From assembly GCA_963665865.2 (NCBI GenBank), contig CAXXWF010000001.1:1116001-1180000 (forward strand): a DNA stretch of 64,000 nt, given 5' to 3'. Under the pieces are notes generated by a model that was not told the origin of the DNA, did no database searches, and was given only the letters and a program-made list of their open reading frames with translations. Shown in pieces: positions 1 to 8,548 of the stretch (position 1 is the first letter of the stretch; the number at the start of each line of letters is the position of its first letter). The translations under genes and the position numbers were made by a program. Origin of the DNA: PHAA01 sp963665865 (GTDB lineage Bacteria > Bacillota > Syntrophomonadia > Syntrophomonadales > Syntrophomonadaceae).

Positions 1-3000
1 GTAACTGGACAGGAGCAAATATTTATCGATAATGATTCTTCAGAAGTTGGAGCATCCGTGGGAGGTGTCTTAATAGATACTGACGCTATTGCGGAAAATG
101 CGGTAGAGAAGGGAACAATTGCTGAGGGCGTTTTAACCAATAATACCGAACCGTCAGCAACAGTATCGCTAGGCAGCGGTGAGAGCGACAGCCTTAAAGA
201 TACGGGGAAAATAGCGATAGAACAAACCGAGACCCCAACCGTCGCGACCACAAGCGGTCTTGAATATAATGCATCAGGTTTTGATAAACAGGGTTATGAT
301 AGCCAAGGTTATAATCAAGCTGGTTACAATCAGGAGGGATTAAACACTGCTGGTTATGACCGAAAAGGGTATGACAAAAATGGTTACGATAAGGAGGGCT
401 ATAACCAGGAAGGGTATGATAGCAAAGGCTTACAAAAGGAAGGCTATGATGAATTCGGCTATGATAAGAATGGTTTGAATAAGGATGGCAATGACCGTGA
501 TGGTTATGATCTAAAGGGTTTTGACTATAAAGGGTATAACCGCGAGGGCTATGATTCCTGGGGATATGATCGTCAAGGTTACGGCAAGGATGGTTATCAC
601 TGGAGTGGGTACAATGCTGAGGGGTACGATCGCACCGGGCGACTGTGGAGCGAGCAGCCGAAGGGCGGCACAAGTCCCAATCCTTTTGACGAAGATGCAG
701 TGATTATTATAGGGGAGTGGAAACCAACCAAACCGGCTCTGGGAGAGCCCTATCCCAAGACAGTAGTTGAGTATGGGCCTAAAACCTGGGGAGATTCGAC
801 TCCCACGACCGATACCCATGCAGCCAGCAGCGGTGATGCTATTGGAGGGAATCGTAGCGGTATCAAAATGGTCTCTACCGCTGATCCTACCATGTCAAGT
901 ACTCCTCTTCCGGAAGGTCTGGAGATATCAGCAGGTGGTGCAATTGGGAATTCTGCTGGGAGTGCTTCGGCTGGTGGCGGCGGTATCATTCCTCCAGATG
1001 ATGGCAATGTCTCAGTGGCCGGTGGCACTATGCCTCCTGACGATGGCAACATTATTCCATGGGGATCAGACCAAGCAGGTGGTGCAATAGGCCCCATCGA
1101 TGGGGAAACCCAAACCTTGGTGGGAAAAACGGATGGACGCACCTATGAGATTAAATACGATGGCAAAACCGGACAATGGATAAATACCGAAAGCGGTTCC
1201 ATTTTTGATCCGAAATATTTCGACGGATATCAGGACAACCTGGCGGTAAATAAACAGTTCTCCGCCAATGAAATGGATAAAATGATCGACCGCACCGATG
1301 GCAACAGTGTAGCTATAAAGCAGCATCTGGCTGACCTGGCCAAGCTGCAGCAAATGGAAAAATTAGCTGACAAATATAATATAGGAACCAGCGGAGGGCC
1401 TGGGGATGTGGATAAAGCTATCCAGAATTTGAAGCAGGACCTTATAAATGGTAAAGAGATCGACCAAGATAAAATGGATCTCATCAACCGAGTCATTAAA
1501 GGAAATATTCGCGGGGATTGGACGGAAGATACCGGAGCGCGTTGGGAGGAAGATCCCTGGTATACGGATATTGGGTCAGCACTTAAAGCCAATGCCGAAA
1601 CCATGAAAGAAGTTGTGACCGGATCAAAGGAAGACGGCAGCACGGCTTGGGTGGGAATAGGTGCTCGCATAATGTTGGGTGCGACTACCGGTGGTGTAAC
1701 TGAGTATGGTTTTACCATTGCCGAAGCAATGGCCGGAATACAAGCCGGGGTGGACAAAGATGAGTCTAATTTCAAGATTATGGGTAAAGCCATTGGCAAG
1801 GTTGTCCTTGATGAAGGGATTTCCAGGTATCTGGAAGGAGTGTTAAGCGGGGCATCTTCGGTGGTAATGGATGAAATGATAGAACGTTTTCCGGCACTTA
1901 CCAACACTGTTGCTGACTATATCGAGGCTGGCATATTAAAAGGTATGAAAGCCAACCAAATAGCGAGTGCTAAACTGGGCTTTATAGGCAAAGAAGGCGC
2001 CGAAGATACGATCAACCAGATTAATAAGCAGCTGGCTGGTTTGGAAGCTGGCGCAGCCGATGAAGCCACAGCCAGTATGGTCAAAGGTGCCGGTAAAGGT
2101 GCAGATGATGCTACCCAATCGATAAGTCACACTGTTGAGGGAGCTGCCGATGAGGTTGCTCAAGGTGCTGGTAAGGGAGTGGCAGGATCAAGTGATGATA
2201 TCAGTGAAGCTGCAGCAAAAGGGGCGGCCGGTTCCGGGGATGAAACAGCCGACGCACTCGAGAGCGTCCGGAAGAGGTTAGAAAACAGTGATGATTTTAA
2301 TCGACTCACTCCCGAACAGCAGAATCGGTTAGTAAATGATGTGGTGGGACGGCAAAAAGCCCAGGATGCGGTTAGTAATAAAATAGATAGATTTAAGGAC
2401 CTTCCAGCTAACCGGCAGGAAGATTTAGTAACCCAACAACAGATTTATGACGAATACCGGGTGCAGACTGAAGAAAATACCTGGAAACTTGCGGATAAAT
2501 TGCAGCGAGGTGAACCTATAACGGTTGATGATGTTTTGAATATGAAGGCTGATCCGGCTTCCATGAGAACCATGAAGGACATGGAACATGTAGATGGGTT
2601 GGGTACTGAACTGGGCGTTGGTGGAGTACACCAAACCCAAACCGAATTCAATAATGTTATGAATCAACAAATTTACCAACCTTCTTACAATGATGTACAG
2701 AGTCATCTATCCGCACGCTATGGCGGAGCGGAGATTAGAGTGCAAACCGTACGGACACCGAAACCAGGACAAGAATGCCATCCCTGGGATATAAATACTG
2801 ATAACGACATTGTTGCTCAGCGTTTGGTTGATGGGCCGGACGGACCGGAATGGGTGGAAGTTCCGCCCAGTGAATGGGAAGATGTATATTTCAAGTCTTA
2901 TGCCCAAAATACCAATTTTAATACTGATACTGCGGCCGCTCGATTCCCGGATGAGAAATGGGGGAGTATGACTCCGGCGGAACAGTACAAGCGGTGGGGA

Positions 3001-3474
3001 GAATTGCATGGTGAGAGCCCGACCGATGTTTACAGTATGGAAGGAGCCCGAGATTTCAGCACCCAGAGAACGGCTATTCTAAATGGTGAAAGCCCCGGTG
3101 TGGCAACTTCCGGACAGGCTGCTCAAGGACAAGGAACTTTGATTGATTCTGAAGGCCTGGGTCTTATGGAAAAGAACAAGGTAAATCATTACTGGGAAGA
3201 GAACACTATGAAGTCTCAGACGGAGGCCTTAGAACAGCTGCGTAAAACTGGAGAACAGGCAATAAATCTTGAACAGGGTTATAGATGTATGGGTTATAAG
3301 ATTGCGGATATGCCGAATGGAATGCAAAAAGCCATAGCAGTAATAAATGACCGCAGTCTGTCTCCTACAACCAGAATGGTTCAACTGCAGGAATTAGGAT
3401 ATGAAACCCCCGGAGATTTAGCTGAAAAGCTGGCCAGTCGGATTGGTGCTTTGAAAATTGCGAGCCCACAGTAG
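1..3474 (+). CDS. Large pentad-repeat protein, unknown function (5' end outside window)
   Basis: The frame is open from base 1 to a TAG at 3472-3474, at least 1157 codons, so the gene probably starts upstream; the GTG at 58 is only an internal candidate. Visible parts in order: a Ser/Thr/acidic lead, about 25 five-residue repeats of the form G-[YFL]-[DN]-x-x (277-639), a Gly/Pro-rich stretch with PPDDGN twice (about 990-1050), a short YDGKTGQW-like strand segment, a Gly/Ala-rich hydrophobic region (about 1650-1760), imperfect GAADE/KGAGKGA repeats (about 2040-2260), then a mostly helical, charged C-terminus. Only two cysteines are evident. I recognise no catalytic domain. The stop lies 18 bases before the next gene, so 1-6003 is probably one operon. 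A secreted or surface scaffold or an effector carrier is possible, but this is inference. Confidence 0.75.
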   Translation, partial: VTGQEQIFIDNDSSEVGASVGGVLIDTDAIAENAVEKGTIAEGVLTNNTEPSATVSLGSGESDSLKDTGKIAIEQTETPTVATTSGLEYNASGFDKQGYDSQGYNQAGYNQEGLNTAGYDRKGYDKNGYDKEGYNQEGYDSKGLQKEGYDEFGYDKNGLNKDGNDRDGYDLKGFDYKGYNREGYDSWGYDRQGYGKDGYHWSGYNAEGYDRTGRLWSEQPKGGTSPNPFDEDAVIIIGEWKPTKPALGEPYPKTVVEYGPKTWGDSTPTTDTHAASSGDAIGGNRSGIKMVSTADPTMSSTPLPEGLEISAGGAIGNSAGSASAGGGGIIPPDDGNVSVAGGTMPPDDGNIIPWGSDQAGGAIGPIDGETQTLVGKTDGRTYEIKYDGKTGQWINTESGSIFDPKYFDGYQDNLAVNKQFSANEMDKMIDRTDGNSVAIKQHLADLAKLQQMEKLADKYNIGTSGGPGDVDKAIQNLKQDLINGKEIDQDKMDLINRVIKGNIRGDWTEDTGARWEEDPWYTDIGSALKANAETMKEVVTGSKEDGSTAWVGIGARIMLGATTGGVTEYGFTIAEAMAGIQAGVDKDESNFKIMGKAIGKVVLDEGISRYLEGVLSGASSVVMDEMIERFPALTNTVADYIEAGILKGMKANQIASAKLGFIGKEGAEDTINQINKQLAGLEAGAADEATASMVKGAGKGADDATQSISHTVEGAADEVAQGAGKGVAGSSDDISEAAAKGAAGSGDETADALESVRKRLENSDDFNRLTPEQQNRLVNDVVGRQKAQDAVSNKIDRFKDLPANRQEDLVTQQQIYDEYRVQTEENTWKLADKLQRGEPITVDDVLNMKADPASMRTMKDMEHVDGLGTELGVGGVHQTQTEFNNVMNQQIYQPSYNDVQSHLSARYGGAEIRVQTVRTPKPGQECHPWDINTDNDIVAQRLVDGPDGPEWVEVPPSEWEDVYFKSYAQNTNFNTDTAAARFPDEKWGSMTPAEQYKRWGELHGESPTDVYSMEGARDFSTQRTAILNGESPGVATSGQAAQGQGTLIDSEGLGLMEKNKVNHYWEENTMKSQTEALEQLRKTGEQAINLEQGYRCMGYKIADMPNGMQKAIAVINDRSLSPTTRMVQLQELGYETPGDLAEKLASRIGALKIASPQ
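277..639 (+). repeat. Array of about 25 in-frame 15-bp units encoding G-Y-D/N-x-x pentads
   Basis: Glycine recurs at exactly every fifth residue for about 25 units, followed mostly by Tyr (sometimes Phe or Leu) and Asp or Asn. Phase is never lost. DNA units vary at third positions and at the two free residues, so the array is old and kept at protein level rather than freshly amplified. Confidence 0.9.
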
Positions 3475-3492
3475 GAAAGAGGAGGAATGAAC

Positions 3493-4692
3493 ATGGCGGA
3501 TAATGTTTTAATACTAGGTGATCCTGTGATTTTTAAATTAATGCCCAGGGATATTGACCATCTTTTTAGTCGATCCGGTCTAAAAGGCAATGTCCTGGCA
3601 CCGTTTAAGTATACGGCTACGGAAGGGCAATATCCACAACCGTCAGAATGGGCGCAAAGCTTTTTGGAGGCTCAAATTTTTGACGAGACGGTCAAGGTGC
3701 TGTTAGAGCCTCATTTAAAACTTATCTACCATACTGGTGGCGGCGGTACCAAGGAAGATGTTTTCTCGGTGCTGATCAGAAGTGATAACCGATCAGTACT
3801 AATGATAACCAAAAATAAAGAAGAAGATTTTTTAGGGCTACTATTTGCAGATATAAACGGATTTCTGGATTGGTGGGGCAGTTTATATGCCGCCAACATT
3901 GCAGATGTTCAACGATCCTCATTTGAGGGGACTATGCCGTTGGAAACTGTGGTTAGTATCCTGCACAGTCTGGATTCTTATCGGCGCGCCTATATGGAAA
4001 GCATGCTAGGTTATAATCCCAAATTAAACATATCCATTAAAAAGACGGAGTTCATTAATACTTTGGCAGCATCTCTGGCCAGCGGGGATGTTCGTTGGCT
4101 GTTGCCTTCAATGTTCAGGCTGACTCCTGATCTCCCCGGGGCGAATTTACAGTTACTGCCAGAACACTTACAGGCCTTGGAGCAGATGGGATTTGTAACT
4201 GTCAGCTCTGACACCCTGACTGGAGAGAGTTTGTTTAGTCTGGGTGAGCGTGGGAAGGCTCTGGGAACGGAATTTTTTCATACCTGGATTAATTCAATTG
4301 GTTGGAAGGCTTCGGTACTGGCTGATAGCCAAGAAAAGGTGATATCGCGGGTTTACCTGGCGCCGACGGCATTTGCCAATCATCTCTTCTCGTTCCAGGC
4401 TCAACCGGAAGGTAAATTCAAGTGCAACCACCAGAGCTTAAGTAAGGCGGAACTTAGAAGTAATTTGAATGAATGGTATAAGACGATTTATGCATTAGTA
4501 GTGAAAAATGTGGCTACATTAGCACCTTCTCAACCGGATATCCAAACGAGTCCGGGTCAGGAGAGTATATCGGCTGCATCTCCAAGTAAGCCGGACAAAC
4601 AGAGCACTAAGATATCTAAATGTCCGACCTGCGGTCATAGAGCTGAAAAAGGGCAGCGGTTTTGCGGAGAATGTGGCACTTCTTTATCGTAA
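3493..4692 (+). CDS. Unknown protein with C-terminal zinc ribbon
   Basis: About 399 residues. ATG codons lie at 3487 and 3493; the ribosome site AGGAGG-like at 3480-3485 is only 1 base from the first and 7 from the second, so 3493 is preferred. The last 25 residues hold two CxxC pairs (CPTCGH and CGECGT), a classic zinc-ribbon tail. The body has no motif I know; a stretch near residues 225-265 (LPEHLQALEQMGFV...) could be a winged-helix-like fold, but this is a guess. It sits 18 bases after the pentad-repeat gene and before a membrane protein, and I infer the three work together. Such zinc-ribbon tails are common on bacterial envelope and secretion-associated proteins, which does not fix its role. 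Confidence 0.75.
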   Translation: MADNVLILGDPVIFKLMPRDIDHLFSRSGLKGNVLAPFKYTATEGQYPQPSEWAQSFLEAQIFDETVKVLLEPHLKLIYHTGGGGTKEDVFSVLIRSDNRSVLMITKNKEEDFLGLLFADINGFLDWWGSLYAANIADVQRSSFEGTMPLETVVSILHSLDSYRRAYMESMLGYNPKLNISIKKTEFINTLAASLASGDVRWLLPSMFRLTPDLPGANLQLLPEHLQALEQMGFVTVSSDTLTGESLFSLGERGKALGTEFFHTWINSIGWKASVLADSQEKVISRVYLAPTAFANHLFSFQAQPEGKFKCNHQSLSKAELRSNLNEWYKTIYALVVKNVATLAPSQPDIQTSPGQESISAASPSKPDKQSTKISKCPTCGHRAEKGQRFCGECGTSLS

Positions 4693-4767
4693 TCAAATTG
4701 GTAAAGGAGAATGTTCAACCGCCCATTAAAAGTTGCTGCTTTGGCTGGAGGAAGAGGGAGGTAGTTT

Positions 4768-6003
4768 GTGGTGGATTATAAAAGTACCAAGATTGAGTTG
4801 TATAGGCGCATTATTCTGGTTCTGGCGGTAATTATCGGAGTTGGCATGATTGGGTATGTGGTGCCGGCTATGGTTACTGTGGAATGGGTGGATTTTACTA
4901 AGGAACAGGCTAAAGAGCTGAAGGGCTTTGCAACTTCGGAAAAAGACCGCATAGGTGCTCTGCCCCTGGAAGATTATATTAAGGAACAAACCGGAGCAAG
5001 TTTAATACAACTGGATAGTGCCCAGTGGGGCGGATTTTTTAATGATGTATTCCTGGCCAGTTCCGGACAGTATGCTAATTCTAATTACGGTACAAGGGTC
5101 GGTGATAAAGAAAAGGAATTATTCACTCCCGGCAAGAATTACATGAAAGTTTTTTTCAAGACTGATGAGCTGCCAATCAAAGCATGGCAGTTGCAAAAAC
5201 ATCAGGACACAGTTTATTTGAGTACGCAAATCAATGGTAAGAATCAGTATTTGCGGGCGATTTATTGGGATTATTCTAATCCCACCGATCGGCCTTATAA
5301 TCTGCCCCCAACGAAATTAATGAATCCTCTGCGAACTCCGGGATTCATAATATTAATATTAGGCATTGTGATAGCTTTTGTGCTGCCCCGTAGTAAATCG
5401 GAGATTGGAGATATTGTTTATCAACAGGGTTCGATACTCGCCGGAGATATTTTAGGACTAATATTGTTTGGTGCGTTTGTAGCTCTGCCGGTTTTTATTA
5501 ACGAAGGAACGGTGCAGGCGTTTATGCACTGGCCTATTGTAACTATTGTTTTTGCGGCTATGGCGGCTCCCTTTGCCTTTCTGCTCTATACCAATGGTTG
5601 GCACGCATCTTATCGCTTACGACTGATTCCGAATGGATTGATGCGAAGTACTTTCCGGGGTATGCAGTTGTATACCTATCAAGATATTGTTTCGGTAGAA
5701 AAAGTACTTTTAGTTTATCCCAAGTGGTTTTTACATACCTTTAAGATTGTATTTTGGTTTTCCGTTTTATCAGGTAAAGGATCTGTCGGCGGCGCCGGTC
5801 AGCTCCTTCTGGCAGAATCTGCTTCTTATGCCGGACTGGAGATTAAGAACAAAGATGGCCAGTCCATATATATATGGTATTCAGACCAGATGGGGAGAGT
5901 AATTCTACCCGGATATGAGCGTATTATTGATGCCTGCCAGGATAGAGGCATAGGCTATAATGATGAAATAAGAATAGTAAGAGGATTTATGTATTACAAA
6001 TAG
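4768..6003 (+). CDS. Polytopic membrane protein, unknown function
   Basis: 411 residues from GTG 4768 (a second GTG at 4771); ribosome site GAGGGAGGT at 4754-4762. Hydrophobic segments are near residues 14-36, 192-207, 224-244, 254-274 and perhaps 322-336. The loop between the first two (about 37-190) is large and hydrophilic and probably extracytoplasmic. The segment after residue 280 looks like a cytoplasmic beta-rich domain. No transporter signature is seen. It is the last gene of the module and is followed by transposase debris, so the operon may once have been longer. Function unknown. Confidence 0.75.
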   Translation: MVDYKSTKIELYRRIILVLAVIIGVGMIGYVVPAMVTVEWVDFTKEQAKELKGFATSEKDRIGALPLEDYIKEQTGASLIQLDSAQWGGFFNDVFLASSGQYANSNYGTRVGDKEKELFTPGKNYMKVFFKTDELPIKAWQLQKHQDTVYLSTQINGKNQYLRAIYWDYSNPTDRPYNLPPTKLMNPLRTPGFIILILGIVIAFVLPRSKSEIGDIVYQQGSILAGDILGLILFGAFVALPVFINEGTVQAFMHWPIVTIVFAAMAAPFAFLLYTNGWHASYRLRLIPNGLMRSTFRGMQLYTYQDIVSVEKVLLVYPKWFLHTFKIVFWFSVLSGKGSVGGAGQLLLAESASYAGLEIKNKDGQSIYIWYSDQMGRVILPGYERIIDACQDRGIGYNDEIRIVRGFMYYK

Positions 6004-6041
6004 TAATTTTAAAAATACACTATTAACAGAGTGAGACTTAT

Positions 6042-6133
6042 TTAACATTCGGTTACGACCTTGGTTCTATACTCCATCGGACTGAGGTCGTTTAGTTTTT
6101 CTGAAATCGTTTGTGGTTATATAAATATATATA
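6042..6133 (-). pseudogene. 3' remnant of an IS3-family transposase (orfB)
   Basis: The reverse strand reads YNHKRFQK and, after a one-base frame change, KLNDLSPMEYRTK followed shortly by a stop at 6042-6044. This is the typical end of IS3/IS150-type DDE transposases. An in-frame TGA lies just upstream and nothing else of the element is visible, so this is a dead scrap about 100 bases before guaB. Confidence 0.7.
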
Positions 6134-6236
6134 TCATGTCGTTGTGTCGAAGAAATTGCCGTGGGCTAGTACTTGTAGTGATAATTGGGATACAATAAGA
6201 TAAGATAGTTTGAATTTTACAAGGAGGATCTATAAT

Positions 6237-7691
6237 ATGACAGATAGGTTCAGCAAAGAAGGTCTAACCTTCGATGATGTTCTTCTTATACCAGGCCATT
6301 CTCAGGTAATGCCGCAAGATGTTGACGTTTCGACTCGGCTTACCAGAAATCTTAGGTTGGAAACTCCAGTCATGAGTGCCGGAATGGATACGGTTACGGA
6401 ATCGAGAATGGCTATTGCCATGGCCCGCGAGGGTGGCATAGGCATTATCCACAAAAACATGACCATTGAGGAGCAGGCCCGAATGGTAGACCGGGTCAAG
6501 CGTTCTGAGCATGGCATCATTACTGATCCCTTCTTCTTATCACCGGACAATAAAGTAACGGACGCATTAAGCATTATGGAACACTACCATATATCCGGGG
6601 TTCCCATAACTGAAGGAAGAAAACTGGTGGGCATTCTGACCAACCGTGACATTCGGTTTGAGACCGATTTTGATCAACCTATCAGGCAAATAATGACCAG
6701 TGAGAGGCTGGTGACGGCGCCGGTAGGAACTACCATGGAACAGGCCATGCAGTTATTGCGTAAATATAAGATAGAGAAGCTGCCCCTGGTCGATTCCAAC
6801 TATAACCTAATGGGTCTTATAACTATAAAGGACATTGAGAAAACGCAGAAATACCCTCATGCCGCTAAAGATAAGGGAGGACGTTTAATCGTGGGAGCGG
6901 CTGTGGGAATTGCCCGTAATACTCTGGAAAGGGCCAGCGCCTTGCGAGATGCGGGGGTGGATGTACTGGTGGTTGACACCGCTCATGGACATTCCGAAGG
7001 CGTAATTCAAATGGTAGCACTGATTAAGAAAACATTTCCCGACCTTGAACTGATTGCAGGCAATGTAGCTACCGGAGAAGCGACCGAGGCGCTTATCAAG
7101 GCCGGTGCCGATGCAGTTAAAGTAGGTATAGGGCCGGGTTCCATATGTACCACCCGGGTTGTAGCTGGTATCGGTATACCTCAAATAACAGCGGTTGTGG
7201 ATTGTGCAGCGGCAGCAAAGGAATATGGGGTACCAATCATAGCTGATGGAGGCATAAAATATTCGGGAGACATTGTCAAGGCCATCGCTGCCGGTGCTGA
7301 TGTGGTTATGATGGGCAATTTGTTTGCTGGAACTGATGAAAGTCCGGGCGAAGAAATCATGCTGCAAGGCAGACGCTACAAAGTATATAGAGGGATGGGT
7401 TCCATGGGAGCTATGGCTGAGGGCAGCAGCGACAGGTATTTTCAAGAAGATGCCCAGAAGCTTGTACCAGAAGGGATAGAAGGACGTACCCCCTATAAAG
7501 GTTCAGTTTCTGAAACTGTGTTCCAACTTATCGGGGGACTTCGTGCGGGTATGGGATATTGTGGGGTGGTCAATATCGAAGAATTACAAACCAAAACTAA
7601 ATTCATCAAGATTTCTAATGCAGGCTTGAGTGAAAGCCACCCTCATGATGTTTTCATCACGAAGGAAGCTCCGAATTATCAGGTTCTATAG
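6237..7691 (+). CDS. guaB: Inosine-5'-monophosphate dehydrogenase
   Basis: Oxidises IMP to XMP with NAD+, the first committed step of GMP synthesis, in the cytoplasm. 484 residues from ATG 6237, the family's usual length; AAGGAGG at 6221-6227 supports this start over upstream in-frame codons. The N-terminal barrel half is followed by two CBS domains (about 95-205), then the second half with the catalytic loop GPGSICTTR (Cys304) and the phosphate/flap segment YRGMGSMGAM. All key motifs are intact. The upstream 230 bases hold an IS remnant; no guanine riboswitch was recognised. An MgtC-like gene starts 2 bases after the stop and is probably cotranscribed. Confidence 0.98.
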   Translation: MTDRFSKEGLTFDDVLLIPGHSQVMPQDVDVSTRLTRNLRLETPVMSAGMDTVTESRMAIAMAREGGIGIIHKNMTIEEQARMVDRVKRSEHGIITDPFFLSPDNKVTDALSIMEHYHISGVPITEGRKLVGILTNRDIRFETDFDQPIRQIMTSERLVTAPVGTTMEQAMQLLRKYKIEKLPLVDSNYNLMGLITIKDIEKTQKYPHAAKDKGGRLIVGAAVGIARNTLERASALRDAGVDVLVVDTAHGHSEGVIQMVALIKKTFPDLELIAGNVATGEATEALIKAGADAVKVGIGPGSICTTRVVAGIGIPQITAVVDCAAAAKEYGVPIIADGGIKYSGDIVKAIAAGADVVMMGNLFAGTDESPGEEIMLQGRRYKVYRGMGSMGAMAEGSSDRYFQEDAQKLVPEGIEGRTPYKGSVSETVFQLIGGLRAGMGYCGVVNIEELQTKTKFIKISNAGLSESHPHDVFITKEAPNYQVL

Positions 7692-7693
7692 CT

Positions 7694-8122
7694 ATGGGTC
7701 AGTATTTACTGCGTCTGGTAATTGCGGGTATATTGGGGTTTATCATGGGGCTTACCAGTAATATAGAGGACAAAACTCAATCGGGGCGCGTATTTAGCAT
7801 TATTTGCATGGGTACTGCATTACTTAGTATTATATCTGTGGGGCTTTTTCAGAGCATGAGCATACCATGGGTGGGGGACCCAGGCAGAATGCCCGCTCAG
7901 GTTATTTCTGCTATGGGATTCTTAGGCACAGGCATGATTTGGGTTACCCAAGATAATAAGGTGATGGGAATGACCAGTGCCGCCTCACTATGGCTGACAG
8001 CCATACTAGGCATGGTGATTGGGGCAGGGCTGGATAATATAAGTATAATAGGAACGATATTTTTCATACTTATTTTCAAGCTATCCCCACTAATCCCGGT
8101 TCGCGCTAGAACCAAAAAATAG
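7694..8122 (+). CDS. MgtC/SapB-family membrane protein
   Basis: 142 residues with four or five hydrophobic segments and the family core AQVISAMGFLGTGMIW followed by MGMTSAASLWLTA. MgtC proteins are inner-membrane proteins tied to Mg2+ limitation and modulation of ATPase activity. It lacks the C-terminal ACT-like domain of longer MgtC, so it matches the short family form. It starts 2 bases after guaB and ends just before a bidirectional hairpin. The link with guaB is positional only. Confidence 0.85.
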   Translation: MGQYLLRLVIAGILGFIMGLTSNIEDKTQSGRVFSIICMGTALLSIISVGLFQSMSIPWVGDPGRMPAQVISAMGFLGTGMIWVTQDNKVMGMTSAASLWLTAILGMVIGAGLDNISIIGTIFFILIFKLSPLIPVRARTKK

Positions 8123-8125
8123 AAA

Positions 8126-8144
8126 CGGGGGAAAATATCCCCCG
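8126..8144. terminator. Hairpin between converging mgtC-like and spore protein genes
   Basis: CGGGGG / CCCCCG stem with a 7-base loop. Read on the minus strand it is followed by a T-rich run, so it most likely ends the spore protein transcript and may serve both genes. Confidence 0.65.
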
Positions 8145-8155
8145 AATGGTGCGAG

Positions 8156-8347
8156 TTATCTAAAATTTTGGTTTTTCTGAGAAGTAAGGCTTTGCTGCGC
8201 TATCTGGATGGCTTTGGTAACCATATTACCGCAATCTCGGGAGCTTACTCCGCCCCAGCCCTCACTGGCTACGACCCTGTCCACACCAAGTTCACGAGCT
8301 ATTTCATACTTAAGCTGATCAGACATGATACTTTTCCTACTTGCCAT
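8156..8347 (-). CDS. Small acid-soluble spore protein, alpha/beta type
   Basis: 63 residues. SASPs coat and protect DNA in the dormant spore and are degraded at germination. Both family signatures are present: LKYEIARELGV (with the germination-protease-like cleavage region) and the second half GGVSSRDCGNMVTKAIQ. AAAGGAGG precedes the ATG. It is monocistronic and convergent with the mgtC-like gene. Expression is expected in the forespore under sigma-G, although I could not assign a promoter with confidence. It shows the host is a spore former. Confidence 0.95.
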   Translation of the reverse strand: MASRKSIMSDQLKYEIARELGVDRVVASEGWGGVSSRDCGNMVTKAIQIAQQSLTSQKNQNFR

Positions 8348-8548
8348 AAAAGAACCTCCTTTATCATCTCACACCATTTATATTTTGAGGTTTGAGAGCC
8401 AAAATGATGCTAGATAATAATTATATAAATGCTAGGTATTTCCTTGGTAAATCCATGTATAATAAAATAGAACTTATGAAGATATAATAAGTTGCAGACT
8501 ACCCAGTAGTGTATCGTAATTTAATTAAAAATCAGGAGGTAAGTATAG

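Noticed and set aside
277..639. Tandem 15-bp repeats that could be mistaken for a CRISPR array or minisatellite
   Set aside because: Units are in frame, vary at third positions and have no spacers; they encode a protein repeat.
1230..1907. Minus-strand open frame of 225 codons inside the pentad-repeat gene
   Set aside because: It is an antisense shadow of a well-formed long gene with low-complexity Ser/Ile-rich translation and no ribosome site.
6134..6236. Possible purine riboswitch before guaB
   Set aside because: The upstream region lacks the three-way junction and conserved core; the sequence is explained by transposase debris and a short AT-rich leader.
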